A stretch of 64,000 bases of DNA from Sphingomonas sediminicola (lineage in GTDB: Bacteria > Pseudomonadota > Alphaproteobacteria > Sphingomonadales > Sphingomonadaceae), in contig NZ_CP060782.1 in NCBI RefSeq assembly GCF_014489515.1, positions 2,108,001 to 2,172,000 on the forward strand, read 5' to 3'. Positions 52,202 to 62,703 of the stretch are shown in pieces. How positions within the stretch are numbered: position 1 is the stretch's first letter; every line of letters begins with the position of its first letter. A program made the translations under genes and the position numbers. The notes beneath the pieces were generated by a model. That model was not told where the DNA came from. It searched no databases and saw only the letters and a list, made by a program, of their open reading frames with translations.

Positions 52202-53202
52202 AGCCCGCTGATCATCCGAAGGTCGAGCATGGCCGGACCGGCGTGCTTCTGATCAACCTTGGAACGCCCGATGCGCCCGAGGCCGCTGCGGTTCGCCGGT
52301 ACCTAGCCGAGTTCCTGAGCGACCCGCGCGTCATCGAGATCCCGCGCATCGCCTGGCTTCCCATTCTGCACGGAATCATCCTGCGCACGCGGCCAAAGAA
52401 GTCCGCTCATGCCTACAAGCAGGTCTGGACTGAGGAAGGTTCTCCGCTCGCGGCAATAACCCGGCGCCAGGCGGAAGCGCTTCAGAAGCGTTTGGGCGAG
52501 GACGTCGTCGTCGATTTCGCGATGCGTTACGGCAATCCAGGCATCGGGCAATCGATCGAGAACCTGGCTGAACTGGGTTGCGAGCGGATCCTGGCCGCGC
52601 CGCTCTACCCCCAATATTGCGCCGCCACGACGGCCAGCGCGATCGACGCCGTGTTCGGCAAGCTCGCGTCGATGCGGCGGCAACCGGCTTTGAGGACGCT
52701 ACCGCCCTACTACGACGATCCTCTACACATTGATGCGCTGAAGTCTGGCATCCAGGACCAGTTGGCCGCTCTCGATTTCGAACCGCAGCGGCTATTGCTC
52801 AGCTTTCATGGAATGCCGAAGCGGACCCTCGAGCGAGGCGACCCCTACCATTGCCACTGCCAGAAGACCGCGCGGCTGCTGTCCGAGCAGCTGAAGATCC
52901 CAACCGACATCGCCTTCCAGTCGCGGTTCGGGCGAGCGAAGTGGCTCGAGCCGGCAACGGACAAGGTTCTCACCGACTATCCGAAGCAGGGCATCAAACG
53001 CATAGCCATCGCCGCGCCCGGTTTTTCAGCCGACTGCGTCGAAACGGTCGAGGAGCTTGGAATTCGCGGTAGCGAGACGTTCCTGGCGAGCGGCGGCGAA
53101 GCGTTCGCGCGGCTTGAATGCCTGAATGACTCGCCAGTGGGCATGGACATGCTTGAGGCGATCGTTCGCCGCGAACTTGCGGGCTGGACGGTAGAATCAT
53201 AA
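52198..53202 (+). CDS. hemH: Ferrochelatase
   Basis: 334 residues. TTG 52198 overlaps the acyl-CoA synthetase stop (TTGA). It inserts Fe2+ into protoporphyrin IX as the last step of haem synthesis. Motifs: GVLLINLGTPDAPEAAAVRR, YLAEFLSDPRVIEIP, FAMRYGNPGI, AAPLYPQYCAATTASA, LLSFHGMPKRTLERGDPYHC (the metal-site His and the 'D.Y' loop), AFQSRFGRAKWLEPATDK, and APGFSADCVETVEELG. The cytoplasmic, membrane-associated type with all signature blocks. The linkage to a CoA ligase is probably only positional. Confidence 0.95.
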   Translation: MKPADHPKVEHGRTGVLLINLGTPDAPEAAAVRRYLAEFLSDPRVIEIPRIAWLPILHGIILRTRPKKSAHAYKQVWTEEGSPLAAITRRQAEALQKRLGEDVVVDFAMRYGNPGIGQSIENLAELGCERILAAPLYPQYCAATTASAIDAVFGKLASMRRQPALRTLPPYYDDPLHIDALKSGIQDQLAALDFEPQRLLLSFHGMPKRTLERGDPYHCHCQKTARLLSEQLKIPTDIAFQSRFGRAKWLEPATDKVLTDYPKQGIKRIAIAAPGFSADCVETVEELGIRGSETFLASGGEAFARLECLNDSPVGMDMLEAIVRRELAGWTVES

Positions 53203-53234
53203 GCGCCGTCTCGGAGAGACACAGGGAGAGACTC

Positions 53235-53955
53235 ATGGCGCGTGTTGCAATTGTGACCGGCGGGACCCGTGGCATCGGCGAGGCGATCAGCGTCGCCCTT
53301 CGAGACCAGGGATGAAAGTCGCCGCCAATTATGCGGGCAATGACGAGCGCGCACGTGAGTTCAGCGAGCGCACCGGCATCCCAGCGTTCAAGTGGACGTA
53401 TCCGACTACGACGCATGCCAGAAGGGCGTCGCGCAGGTCGAGGCGGAGATCGGACCGGTCGACGTGCTCGTCAACAACGCCGGCATCACCCGCGACACGA
53501 CCATGAAGCGCATGGACCACCAGAAGTGGCAGGAGGTCATGGATACGAACCTCGGCGGCTGCTTCAACATGGCCAAAGCCGTCTGGGAAGGCATGACCGG
53601 CCGCGGATACGGACGCATCGTCAACATCGGCTCGATCAACGGACAGGCCGGACAGTACGGCCAGGTCAACTATGCCGCCGCCAAGTCCGGTATCCACGGT
53701 TTCACCAAGGCCCTTGCGCAGGAGGGTGCACGTGCTGGCGTGACCGTCAACGCAGTCGCCCCTGGATACATCGACACAGACATGGTTGCCGCGGTGCCGC
53801 AGGAAGTCCTGCAGAAGATTATCGCACGCATTCCAGTGAACCGGCTCGGACGCGCTGATGAAATTGCTCGCGGCGTGGCCTTTCTCTGTGATGAGAACGC
53901 AGGATTCATCACCGGCTCGACCATGTCGATCAATGGCGGGCAGCATATGTACTGA
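53235..53955 (+). CDS. phaB: Acetoacetyl-CoA reductase (two frame breaks)
   Basis: SDR of ~240 residues from ATG 53235 (GGGAGAG upstream). NADPH loop MARVAIVTGGTRGIGEAISV, NNAGITRDTTMKRM, the catalytic NIGSINGQAGQYGQVNYAAAK (Ser, Tyr, Lys), and the end AGFITGSTMSINGGQHMY, a combination typical for PhaB of polyhydroxybutyrate synthesis (3-hydroxybutyryl-CoA from acetoacetyl-CoA). Two shifts, each repaired by one G: GGG near 53308 (DQGMKVAANYAGND) and GG near 53395 (FKWDVSDYDACQKG). No PHB synthase or thiolase gene lies beside it. An RHH protein follows. Confidence 0.88.
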
Positions 53956-54197
53956 TGGCTGCTGGCGAAGGTCTCGGACGCCCGGTCAAGAGATCGGTGA
54001 CGATCGCGGGACACGAGACCTCTATCAGCCTCGAGCCGATGTTTTGGGGCGCGCTGGAACGCGCCGCAAAGGACGCCGGAAAACCGGTGAACTCGGTGAT
54101 TGCCGAAATCGATGCCGCCCGACTCGAATCGCGGCCAATACCGAACCTGACCTCGGCGATCCGCCAGTGGCTGTTCTCTCAGGCGTTCAGGCGTTGA
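53955..54197 (+). CDS. Ribbon-helix-helix domain protein (RHH_4)
   Basis: 80 residues from ATG 53955, overlapping the phaB stop. Strand and helices: VKRSVTIAGHETSISLEPMF, WGALERAAKDAGKPVNSVIA, EIDAARLESRPIPNLTSAIR, QWLFSQAFRR. This is the RHH_4 type (SVTI.GH.TSISLE..FW..L) widespread in alphaproteobacteria, small DNA-binding proteins of unclear target. It is unlike an antitoxin because no toxin gene is near. Its last bases overlap the convergent ATP-grasp gene. Confidence 0.85.
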   Translation: MAAGEGLGRPVKRSVTIAGHETSISLEPMFWGALERAAKDAGKPVNSVIAEIDAARLESRPIPNLTSAIRQWLFSQAFRR

Positions 54198-55055
54198 GGA
54201 GCTTCGCCCGCTCCGCAGCAGCGATGACGGCGTTCGCGAAGGCTTCCTCGCCGTGCGGGGCGACGTCGAGGAAGAGCGCTGGCTCGATCAGCTCCAGCTC
54301 CATGATCTGAAGTTGTCCGTCATTGCCGCGAACAATGTCCACCCGGGCATAGGTCGCGTCCGCGGGAGCAGCGGCAAGAGCGGCCCTGGCGAGCTCGACG
54401 GCGCCCTCAGGCGCTTCCGACGGCTCGGTTTTGCCGCCGAGGTGCGGCTGAACACGGAAATCGCCTGATTTCGGGCGCTTCACCACTGTGTGGCTGTACG
54501 CGCTGTCGAATAGGATGACCGCATATTCGCCTTCGGTGGCGATGCTCGAAAGAAACGGCTGGATCATCATTCGCTGGCCGCGTTCGGAGGCTGGAATAGG
54601 ATCGCATCGCGGATGCGGTGCGTTCCGGTCGCAGAAGCAGAAACCGGAGGCTTCACGACCAGCTCTTCCGTGCCGAAAAGCTGGGCGGCCTTAACCAGGT
54701 CGCCCTCACTAAGCTGCTCCACCTCTACAGTGTCGACCGTCGGGATGCCCTTGGCAGCGAGTTCATTCAAATAGGCCTTGTCGCTGTTCCAGCGTAGGAG
54801 CCGGGCCGGATTCACGATCGGCAGTCGCTCTGCCTCAACACCATCAAGAAACCGAAGCCAGTCCGCATATTGCAGGTGGTAGCCCCACACCACGAGCGGC
54901 AAGACGAGGTCGTAACCCCTGAGATCACCCGTCCCCGTCCACGGCACAGGGTCGACCGTATGACCGCGCGCCCGGAGCGCATCGGCCTCGGCGTCGAATG
55001 CCCATTCCCATTCCTCCGGATAATCCGGATCGGGCACGAGAAAGGCGAAGCGCAC
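54187..55055 (-). CDS. ATP-grasp family enzyme (frame broken at ~54605)
   Basis: ~290 residues from GTG 55055, overlapping the dehydrogenase stop (TAGTG). N-terminal pre-grasp domain: RFAFLVPDPDYPEEWEWAFD, then DPVPWTGTGDLRGYDLVLPL, VWGYHLQYADWLRFLDGV. Grasp core: RWNSDKAYLNELAAKGIPTV, ELVVKPPVSASATGT (ATP Lys), after the shift PASERGQRMMIQPFLSSIAT, EGEYAVILFDSAYSHTVVKR, and YARVDIVRGNDGQLQIMELE (metal Glu). The layout recalls glutathione-synthetase-like peptide ligases such as DcsG-type enzymes. The bond that it makes is unknown. Confidence 0.8.
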
Positions 55056-58000
55056 TAGCGGGCGAGCAGGATTCGAGCTTGGGCAGCGATCTGCGCGAGC
55101 ATCGGCGCGCTGACCGCGCCCTCCGTGCGCGCGCGATCGATGAGGTTGCGGAACTGCTCGAGCCTCGGCCCTTGGTGGGAAACCCAATCCTCGACAGCCT
55201 GGTCTGGTTCCTTGCCGCGAAAGCGCGACAGGAAGTCGATCCTGAGCTGCTCGAAGTCTCGCTCCAGGCCGGCCGTCAGCAGGCGCTCCCACTGGTCGGC
55301 GGGCGTGAAGCGTGCGAGCTGTTGTTGCGCCCAGTCGATCCCCAACGCCTCGCCAAGCTTGGTATAGGCGCGGGTCAAAGCGAGCTCGTCCATCTTCTTG
55401 CGGGCTGCCAGCGCAGCCACTCCGAAGATGCCATCGAGCTCGAACAGACGCACGAGACCCTTCACGATATCGTCGGTCGCGCCGAGCGATACGAGCTTCT
55501 CGCGCCGCGCTGCGGCTTCGTTCCGGACTTCCGATCGAATGAGCTTTGCCGCGGCCGTGGAAATCTTGCGGACGCCGGGCTCGAGCATCTTGCACAGCAC
55601 GCTCGGCCTTGTTTCGCCGCCAACCGCCCGGAGAATGTCCGAAAGGTGTGAACGGACGCTCTTCGCGGCAATCGCGAAGAGTTCGACACGGACCATTTCG
55701 GGCAGAGGCGTCTCCTCGATCTCCGCCCAGAGCCTGGGCAAGTCGAGCAACCGCTCGGCGACCAGGAATACCGAAATCACTTGCGCGAGCGACGCGCCCT
55801 CTTCCTCGGTCAGGTCGAGAGCCGCGCTCGGGCCGAGGCGGTTCACCAGCCGGTTCGCAACGCGCGTAGCGAGGATTTCATTGCGCAGCCGGTGCGCGCG
55901 GATGGAGTCCGCATGAGCCTTCCGCATTGGCTTCGGGAAGGCCTCGTAGAGTTCCTTCTCCACCATCTTGTCGTCGGCGAGCTTGAGGTCTTCGGCCGCG
56001 TCCTGGAGCGCCAGCTTGGACATCGACAGGACGACCGCGAGCTCCGGCCGGGTCAGGCCCCTGTTCTCCTGGCTGCGCCGGAGCAGGTCTTCGCTGGACT
56101 CAAGGCCTTCGACCTTTCGGTCGATCCGGCCGGCCGCTTCCAGCAATTCGATCGTGCGGACATAGCCGGGGAGGCCGCGGGCACCGCTGTTCTCGGCGAT
56201 CGACAAAGCGAGCGTCTGAAGCCGGTTGTCTTCCAGCACCATCTCCGCAACGTCGTCGGTCATCTTCGCGAGCAGGGCGTTGCGCTTCTCGAACGTCAGC
56301 CGTCCTTCCCGCATTTCGCGGTTGAGCGGAATCTTGATGTTCACTTCCTTGTCGGAGCAGTCGACGCCGGCACTGTTGTCGATGAAGTCCGTGTTGATCC
56401 GGCCTCCCTTTTCCGAGAATTCGATGCGTCCGGCCTGCGTAATTCCAAGGTTGGCGCCTTCGCCGATCGCGCGAGCGCGGACTTCGATGCCGTCGACACG
56501 GATGGCGTCGTTGGCCGGGTCGCCCACGTCGACATTGCTCTGCGTCGACGCCTTCACATAGGTGCCGATGCCGCCGAACCAGAGCAGGTCGACCGACGCC
56601 TTAAGGATGGAGTTCATCAGCGTCGCCGGATCGACCGTCTTCTCGGTGATGCCGAGCACGGCACGCGCCTCAGCGCTGAGTTCGATCGACTTCTGCGTGC
56701 GCGGATAGATTCCGCCACCCTTCGACATCTTCTTGCGATCGTAATCGTCCCAGCTCGAGCGCGGCAGGTTGAACATGCGATTGCGCTCTTCCCAGCTGGA
56801 TGCCGGGTCGGGATCGGGGTCGATGAAAATGTGGCGGTGATCGAACGCCGCGACGAGCCTGATCGCTTTCGACAGCAGCATTCCGTTGCCGAACACATCG
56901 CCCGACATGTCACCGACGCCCGCAACCGTGACCGGGTCGCTTTGAACGTCGATACCCATCTCGAGGAAATGGCGCTGAACCGACACCCAGGCGCCGCGGG
57001 CGGTGATACCCATCGCCTTGTGGTCGTAGCCATGCGAGCCGCCACTCGCGAAGGCATCGCCGAGCCAGAAATTGCGCTCGAGCGCGAGCGCGTTGGCGAC
57101 GTCGGAGAAGGTCGCGGTGCCCTTGTCGGCGGCCACAACGAAGTACGGGTCCTCTCCATCCTGGATGACGACACGATCGGGGTGCACAACCTTGTCGTCG
57201 ACGATGTTGTCGGTGATCGAGAGCAGCGAGCGGATGAAGATCCGATAGCTCTCGGTGCCTTCAGCAAGCCAGGCATCGCGGTTGGTCGAGGGCGGGAGCT
57301 GCTTGGGATAGAACCCGCCCTTGGCGCCAGTCGGAACGATCACTGCGTTTTTGACCAGCTGCGCCTTCATCAGGCCGAGGATCTCGGTGCGGAAGTCGTC
57401 GCGCCGGTCCGACCAGCGCAGGCCGCCGCGAGCGATCGGGCCGCCACGCAGGTGGATGCCTTCGACACGCGGACTGTAGACCCAGATTTCCCGCCACGGC
57501 ACCGGCCGCGGAAGGCCGGGCACCAGCGACGAGTTGATCTTGAATGCGAGCGCTTCGTCCGGCTTCTGGGCGAAAGCATTGGTGCGGAGGATCGCTTCCA
57601 CCAGGGCGCGAAGCCGGCGAAGAATTCGATCGTCGTCGATCGAGCGGACCGCGGTCAGCGCCTGGTCGAATTGCTCGCGGAGATTGTCGGCCTTGTTAGT
57701 CCGCGAGCGCTTCGCCGACGGATCGTGGAGTGCAGTGAACAGCCCGACGAGTGCCGCCGTTGCCCGCGGTGCGCGGCGCAGAGCATCAACGACCGTGACG
57801 AGACCGAACGAGCTTCCCGTCTGGCGCAGGTAACGGAACCACGAGCGGAGCCAGACGACCGGCTGAGTGTCGAGACCCGCAAACAGAACCAGCTGATTGA
57901 ACTCGTCGTCTTCCGCTTCGCGGCTGAAGACACTTGATATCGCCGCTTCGATTTCGCTCGCTCGGGCGAGAATCGCTTGGACATCGTCCGCGCTCGGGAG

Positions 58001-59701
58001 CTCCAGCCGGAAGTCGTGGATATAGCCGATTGAGCCCCGGCACCGACCTGGGACGGCATTTCCTCGAGAACCCGAAATCCGAAATTCTCGAACACCGGCA
58101 CGGCTTCGGAAAGCGGAATCAGTTCGCCCCGGCGATAGGTCTTGATGCGTAGCTGGTTCGGCTCGTCGGTGTCGCGGCGGAACAGACGGACACCGCGATC
58201 ATCGGAATCGGCAAGAGCCGCCAGCCGAACGATGTCTTCGGCTCCCTCCTCCGGCTTCGTCCGGGTCCGGTAGCTGTCCGAGAACTCACCCGCATAGGTG
58301 AGTGTCAGCCTGGTCGCGCGGGGCGCCCCGACGCGTGCGATGAGCGATTCCTCGACGGCGGGGCCCAGCCGCGGACCATCTCATTGAGACGATCGTCGAG
58401 AGCCTGGGAATCCGGGGTCGCGGCGTCATTGTCGATGTACTGGGTGTATCGAATCAGCGCGAGCGAACCCTCGCCGGTCTCGACCGACCAGCTCGTGATC
58501 TTGGTTCCGACGACGGACTCGAGCATGGCGCCAATCGCTTCGCGGCGCTGCGTGTTCATTTCCTCGCGCGGCAGCCACACGAAGGCAAACAGCTGGCCTT
58601 TGAGGATACTGCGAACGAGAAGGAGCGCCGGCCGTGGACGGTCGGCTAGCGACATGGCCATCATCACCAGATCGCGAACCGATTCGAAGCTGACATTGAC
58701 CAGCAGATCGCGCGGCAAGGACGATACGGCGTGACGCAGCGCCTTTCCAGAGTGACCTTTCGGATCGAAGCCGAAGCTCTCGTCGAGTTGCTCCAGCCTT
58801 TGGCGCAGGAGCGGCACGTCTTCGACCGGCCATCCAAGCGCCTGGCTGGTCCAGAGACCTGCGTGGACGCCGATCCCGACAACCTTGCCCTTCTCGCGGA
58901 TGGGAACGACGACCAGATCGAGCGGAACGCCGCGATGGACGGTCGACTTGCGCTCCGCCTTGGCCATCAGCGGGACGTCGCCGCCCTGCTCGAAATAGCG
59001 CATCGCGCCGAGGGCTCCGCCCTCGTCGGTCGGCGCTCCCGGGATGCTGAACAGGCCCAGCGTCTCGGTCGGCTGTCCCGTCGCCCGCTCTACCTGGTAG
59101 CCCAGCAGGGTCATCGCGCCTTCCGCGAACCATTCGAGAAGGGCACGGCCCTCCGGATCCTCGATCGCGGCGGCGTCTTCCCGCATCTTGGCCTGAAGCT
59201 TCGGCCAGTCGCGGACGGACGCTCGCACGTCTGCAAGTGCGGCCTTGAGATCCAAAACAAGCTCGTTGCGGCCGCGCGCGTGGGTGCGGTCGAGCTCGAG
59301 GTACATCATCGACTCTCGGCGATCCTTGTCGCCGCAGAGGGGCTCGACCGAGAGGAGCTTTCCGTTCTTGTCGCGCTCGACGCAGACGACCGGGTGAAGC
59401 AGGCGATGAATGGTCAGTTGGCGCCGGGCGATCGTGTTCGCGATCGAATCGACCAAGAAGGGCATGTCATCGTTGACGATGGCAATCCGCATGCGGCGAC
59501 GACCGGCTTCGCCGCCGGTGGATTCGATGGCAATCGCCACCTCGCCCGCTTCCGCTGGGCCCCGACGGATGCCAGGAACGCCGCGGCATCCTGCTCCATG
59601 GCGGACGTAAACCCTTCAGTTTCACCGGGAAGCGCGTTTTGGGTAAGCGCCTTACGAATGGACGAAACGAGTGGCCTCGCGAGGCGCATATGGGCGGTCA
59701 T
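55055..59701 (-). CDS. gdhZ: NAD-dependent glutamate dehydrogenase, large (GDH-180) type (three frame breaks)
   Basis: ~1,549 residues, the long alphaproteobacterial/pseudomonad GDH; Caulobacter GdhZ is of this kind. It converts glutamate to 2-oxoglutarate and ammonia with NAD+. N-terminal ACT-like regulatory domains (MRIAIVNDDMPFLVDSIANT, EGRALLEWFAEGAMTLLGYQ). Catalytic part: GAKGGFYPKQLPP (Lys), VGDMSGDVFGNGMLLS, LLWFGGIGTYVKAS, INTDFIDNSAGVDCSDKEVN. Shifts near 59560, 58365 and 58035; the first two are repaired by one C and one G in homopolymers. I start at ATG 59701. Some family members are longer at the N-terminus. Confidence 0.92.
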
Positions 59702-59803
59702 GAAATCGATTGGCTCCGCAGACTTGCGATGCCCGCGGCCTATAGACCTGCCCTCGGAGCGGGACAACCCCGGCTCGCCCCGAACCAGCCTTAAACAGCA
59801 ATA

Positions 59804-61165
59804 TTAAAGTCCGGCGCGGCGGATTGCCTTCTCGATCATCGCTTCGTCTTCGACGACCGCAACTGGGTCGACGCCGCCATCGGCGCGACGACGGGTTAGT
59901 ACCAGAGCGAACTCCGAGGCCGGCGAAATCGCCTCCAGTGCGATCGGGGCCGCGTCGCGAAGCTTCGCCTTTGCGGCCTCGCCTTTCGTATCGACCTTCG
60001 GCTCCGGCCTTTTGGCCTGGCGCTCCGCAGCGACGAGCGCCTTGAGGCCACCGACCTGCCGTTCGATAAAGTCGAGGAAGCCACCCTGCGCGATCTCCTG
60101 CCGGCGTCCGTAAGACAAGGCCGCCGCGAATTCGGTCAGGCGCGCTTTGTCGTAGTCGATGCCGAAGACGAGCTTCACAATGGGCGTCATCGGCGCACGG
60201 GCCTGCGCCTTCATGCCCGATTCCTCAAGCAGTTCGGCGTAATCCTCCGGCTCGCGCTCGGAAGCGAGGGCGAAGTCGTAGGCCTGCGAAAGCGCGCGAT
60301 AGAGGGCCGAGCGGGTGCGCCCGTCGGCGGCCTTCACAGCGTCGGCCGTTTCCCTTGCCGCTGACAGATGATCGGCGAGGCCCGCGCTGTCATCGAGCAC
60401 GATCTCCGGGATCGCCACGTCGGATTCCTCATCGCGAAGCGGGCCGTCTTCCCAGGCAAAATGCACGGTCGGAGCGTCGAGGGCGTAGGACTCTTCTTCG
60501 GTCGTTTCCTCAGAGACAGGAGCTTCCGGGAGAATTGCGTCCTCTAGGATGAGCTCGTCTTCGTCCGCTTCGATCTCGGCGAACTGCTCGGGCTCTTGCT
60601 CGACCGGCGGGAGGGCTGCCGCGATCGGCTGGTCAGCACCGCTGATCGACCGCTTCCAGTTGATGACGCCGTAAATGAAATCGATCGTATCCCCATCCGA
60701 CGAGAACGGCATCAGGATACCGCGGTAGCAAATCGGATCTCCGCGCTGGTTCACGAACTCGGCTTCAAAGCCGATCGGCGCGCGGTTGGCGATGATCTGA
60801 AGATAATGGTCGGTCAATCGCGAAAGCAGCGACCGGCTGGGTACTTCATCGATGCACTTGATGCCCTCGCCGAGGCCGCATTCTTCCCGGATTGCCACGC
60901 CGATGTACGGCGTCGCCGGATTGTCGCGGCCGGACGTAAAGTCGAGCAAGACGCTGTTCTCGGCGAAATCCTCGACTTCTCCCGGTTCGAGATCCTCGAT
61001 CGACGGGTAGTCGCGGCCATTCAGCAAGGAGACCCAGTAATTGTAGGCGCGGACGTGCATCCGCCGCTCATCATTGCCGATGTCGATGCCGGCCTGTTCG
61101 GGCGACGAGCCTTCGGACGCCGGAGGGACGTCGAAGTCGTTCGGATATTCGCGATAACTATCCAT
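59804..61165 (-). CDS. PAS-like domain protein with long acidic linker
   Basis: 453 residues from ATG 61165 (the frame is open to 61312 but the added part is a hydrophobic, unlikely start). Residues ~25-190 resemble the PAS_5-type sensor fold: HVRAYNYWVSLLNGRDYPSI, DFAENSVLLDFTSGRDNPAT, IGFEAEFVNQRGDPICYRGI, MPFSSDGDTIDFIYGVINWK. The middle is strongly acidic (FAEIEADEDELILEDAILPE). The C-terminal region is helical (YRALSQAYDFALASEREPED, GGFLDFIERQVGGLKALVAA). Widespread in sphingomonads without known role; probably signal-related. Confidence 0.65.
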   Translation of the reverse strand: MDSYREYPNDFDVPPASEGSSPEQAGIDIGNDERRMHVRAYNYWVSLLNGRDYPSIEDLEPGEVEDFAENSVLLDFTSGRDNPATPYIGVAIREECGLGEGIKCIDEVPSRSLLSRLTDHYLQIIANRAPIGFEAEFVNQRGDPICYRGILMPFSSDGDTIDFIYGVINWKRSISGADQPIAAALPPVEQEPEQFAEIEADEDELILEDAILPEAPVSEETTEEESYALDAPTVHFAWEDGPLRDEESDVAIPEIVLDDSAGLADHLSAARETADAVKAADGRTRSALYRALSQAYDFALASEREPEDYAELLEESGMKAQARAPMTPIVKLVFGIDYDKARLTEFAAALSYGRRQEIAQGGFLDFIERQVGGLKALVAAERQAKRPEPKVDTKGEAAKAKLRDAAPIALEAISPASEFALVLTRRRADGGVDPVAVVEDEAMIEKAIRRAGL

Positions 61166-61331
61166 GCCCTTGGGCCCCACTCCCTCCAACTCGGCGGGGA
61201 GGAAGATGCGTTCTAAGCTTGAAGAAACCGTTAACCCTATCTGTTCAGGCAGCGCTGCGTTGACCGCTCTGGATGCCACTGTTAGGGCGAGCGCCGCTTT
61301 TAAGGGCCGCATTCGGCCTTCGAGAAGGCGC

Positions 61332-61407
61332 GCCGCTTTAGCTCAGCTGGTAGAGCACATCATTCGTAATGATGGGGTCGTGGGTTCGAGTCCCTCAAGC
61401 GGCACCA
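61332..61407 (+). tRNA. tRNA-Thr (anticodon CGT)
   Basis: 76 bases with encoded CCA: acceptor GCCGCTT/AAGCGGC, D-arm GCTC-AGCTGGTA-GAGC, anticodon stem CATCA/TGATG with loop TTCGTAA (CGT, threonine), T-arm GTGGG-TTCGAGT-CCCTC with one T-T mismatch at the second pair. Second threonine tRNA of the window. It lies ~65 bases before the trp leader. Confidence 0.95.
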
Positions 61408-61472
61408 CCCTTCTTCATAATCGTCCATCGCGGCTTGACCCGGTTGGCCGGCTTCATCTACCCAGACGCCCG

Positions 61473-61559
61473 ATGACGCACCTGAATGCCATCGCCGCTG
61501 TCCGCACCGTCGCCCTTTGGTGGCACGGCTGGACCTTTGCGGCGCGATGGCGCGACTGA
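61473..61559 (+). CDS. trpL: trp leader peptide
   Basis: 28 residues starting ATG 61473: MTHLNAIAAVRTVALWWHGW then TFAARWRD and TGA. Four tryptophans in 11 residues (positions 16, 17, 20 and 26) at the end of a short peptide, followed 30 bases later by a GC hairpin and T-run, and then a trp gene. This is a classic transcription-attenuation leader: ribosome stalling at Trp codons under low tryptophan should prevent the terminator. Seen directly; the mechanism is established for trp operons. Confidence 0.9.
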   Translation: MTHLNAIAAVRTVALWWHGWTFAARWRD

Positions 61560-61588
61560 TCGATTAGCCAAACGATCATCGACTGCCC

Positions 61589-61611
61589 GCCCGCCACCGG
61601 CGGGCTTTTTT
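61589..61611 (+). terminator. trp attenuator terminator
   Basis: Perfect 7-bp stem GCCCGCC / GGCGGGC with 3-base loop ACC, followed by six T. It ends 16 bases before the trpD start. Candidate upstream pairings: TGATCG (61557-61562) with CGATCA (61573-61578), and GGTGGC in the Trp16-17 codons with GCCACC at the terminator's 5' arm (61593-61598). The antiterminator is therefore not settled. Confidence 0.85.
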
Positions 61612-61627
61612 GTTTCAGGAGCATTCC

Positions 61628-62703
61628 ATGTCCATTGTCCAACTCCGCGCGGAGTCCTTCGAGACTGACGTCGCCAGCCTGCCCGCCGACGTTCCCGTGC
61701 CCAATCCGCTCCCGAAGCTGCTCGCCGGGGAGGATTTGCCGATCGAAGATTCCGAACATCTGTTCGAACGGCTCGTGCTTGGCCGCCTCGAACCGGCCGA
61801 GATCGCAGGAATGCTGATCGCCCTTCGAATGAAAGGGGAGACGGCGGAAGAAATGATCGGCGCCGCGCACGCGCTGTCGGCAGCTGCGCTTCCGTTCGAT
61901 CGGCCAGATTATTTGTTCGCCGACTGTTGCGGCACGGGGGAGACGGGTCGGGGCTGATCAACGTGTCGACCGCCACAGCCCTCGTTGCCGCTGCGGCCGG
62001 TCTTCCGATCGCGAAGCACGGCAATCGCAGCGTCAGCTCGCGATGTGGATCCGCCGACGTGCTTGAAGCACTGGGAGCGAAGATCGACCTCGGTCCCGAA
62101 AAGGCGCGGTCACTGCTCGACGAGACCGGCTTCTGCTTTCTGTTCGCGCCTGCCTACCATCCTGGGATGAAGCACGCGGCGCTCGTTCGTCGTCAATTAT
62201 CTGTCCGGACGGTGATGAATCTGCTCGGCCCCTGCATCAATCCGGCACGGCCGCCAGTACAATTGCTGGGTGTCGCCGACCCGAAAATGCTTCGCCGAAT
62301 AGCGCAAACCCTGGATGCCGTCGGCGTCTCGGAAGCGCTCGTCGTCCACGGCTCAGGACTCGATGAGATAGCTCTTCACGGCGAGACCCGCGCGATTCGC
62401 CTATCGCGAGGCGAACTCACGGAAATCGAAATCACCCCGGAAGAGGCAGGGCTGGAAAGGGCTCCTCTGAACGTCGTCACCGGCGGTGATGTTGAGGAGA
62501 ATGCGGCGCGGCTTCGAATCCTCCTCGACGGTGAAGGATCTCCCGCGCAATCCGACATCGTCATCCTGAACGCCGCTGCGCTTCTCTACACCGCGGGCAA
62601 GGCGGCCTCCCTCAAGGATGCGGCCGGTGCCGCACGTGACGCCCTGCTGTCCGGCAAATCGGGCAAGATCCTCGATCTATATGTCGAGGCCTCTAATGAC
62701 TGA
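61628..62703 (+). CDS. trpD: Anthranilate phosphoribosyltransferase (frame broken at ~61940)
   Basis: ~358 residues from ATG 61628 (CAGGAG seven bases upstream). It joins anthranilate and PRPP in tryptophan synthesis. Blocks: EIAGMLIALRMKGETAEEMI, the PRPP loop CGTGGDGSGLINVSTATALV (after repair), KHGNRSVSS, GFCFLFAPAYHPGMKHAALV, RTVMNLLGPCINPARPPVQL. The shift falls in ACGGGGGAGA; one more G (5 to 6) gives exactly the GTGGDGSG motif, a strong case for a homopolymer error. The stop overlaps trpCF by 8 bases. Control by the upstream attenuator. Confidence 0.93.

Noticed and set aside
53955..54197. RHH protein as the antitoxin of a toxin-antitoxin pair
   Set aside because: No toxin-like gene is adjacent; the RHH_4 type is a stand-alone family.
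55781..57937. Plus-strand 718-codon frame across the glutamate dehydrogenase
   Set aside because: Antisense shadow; very long only because of GC-rich third codon positions in the real gene.
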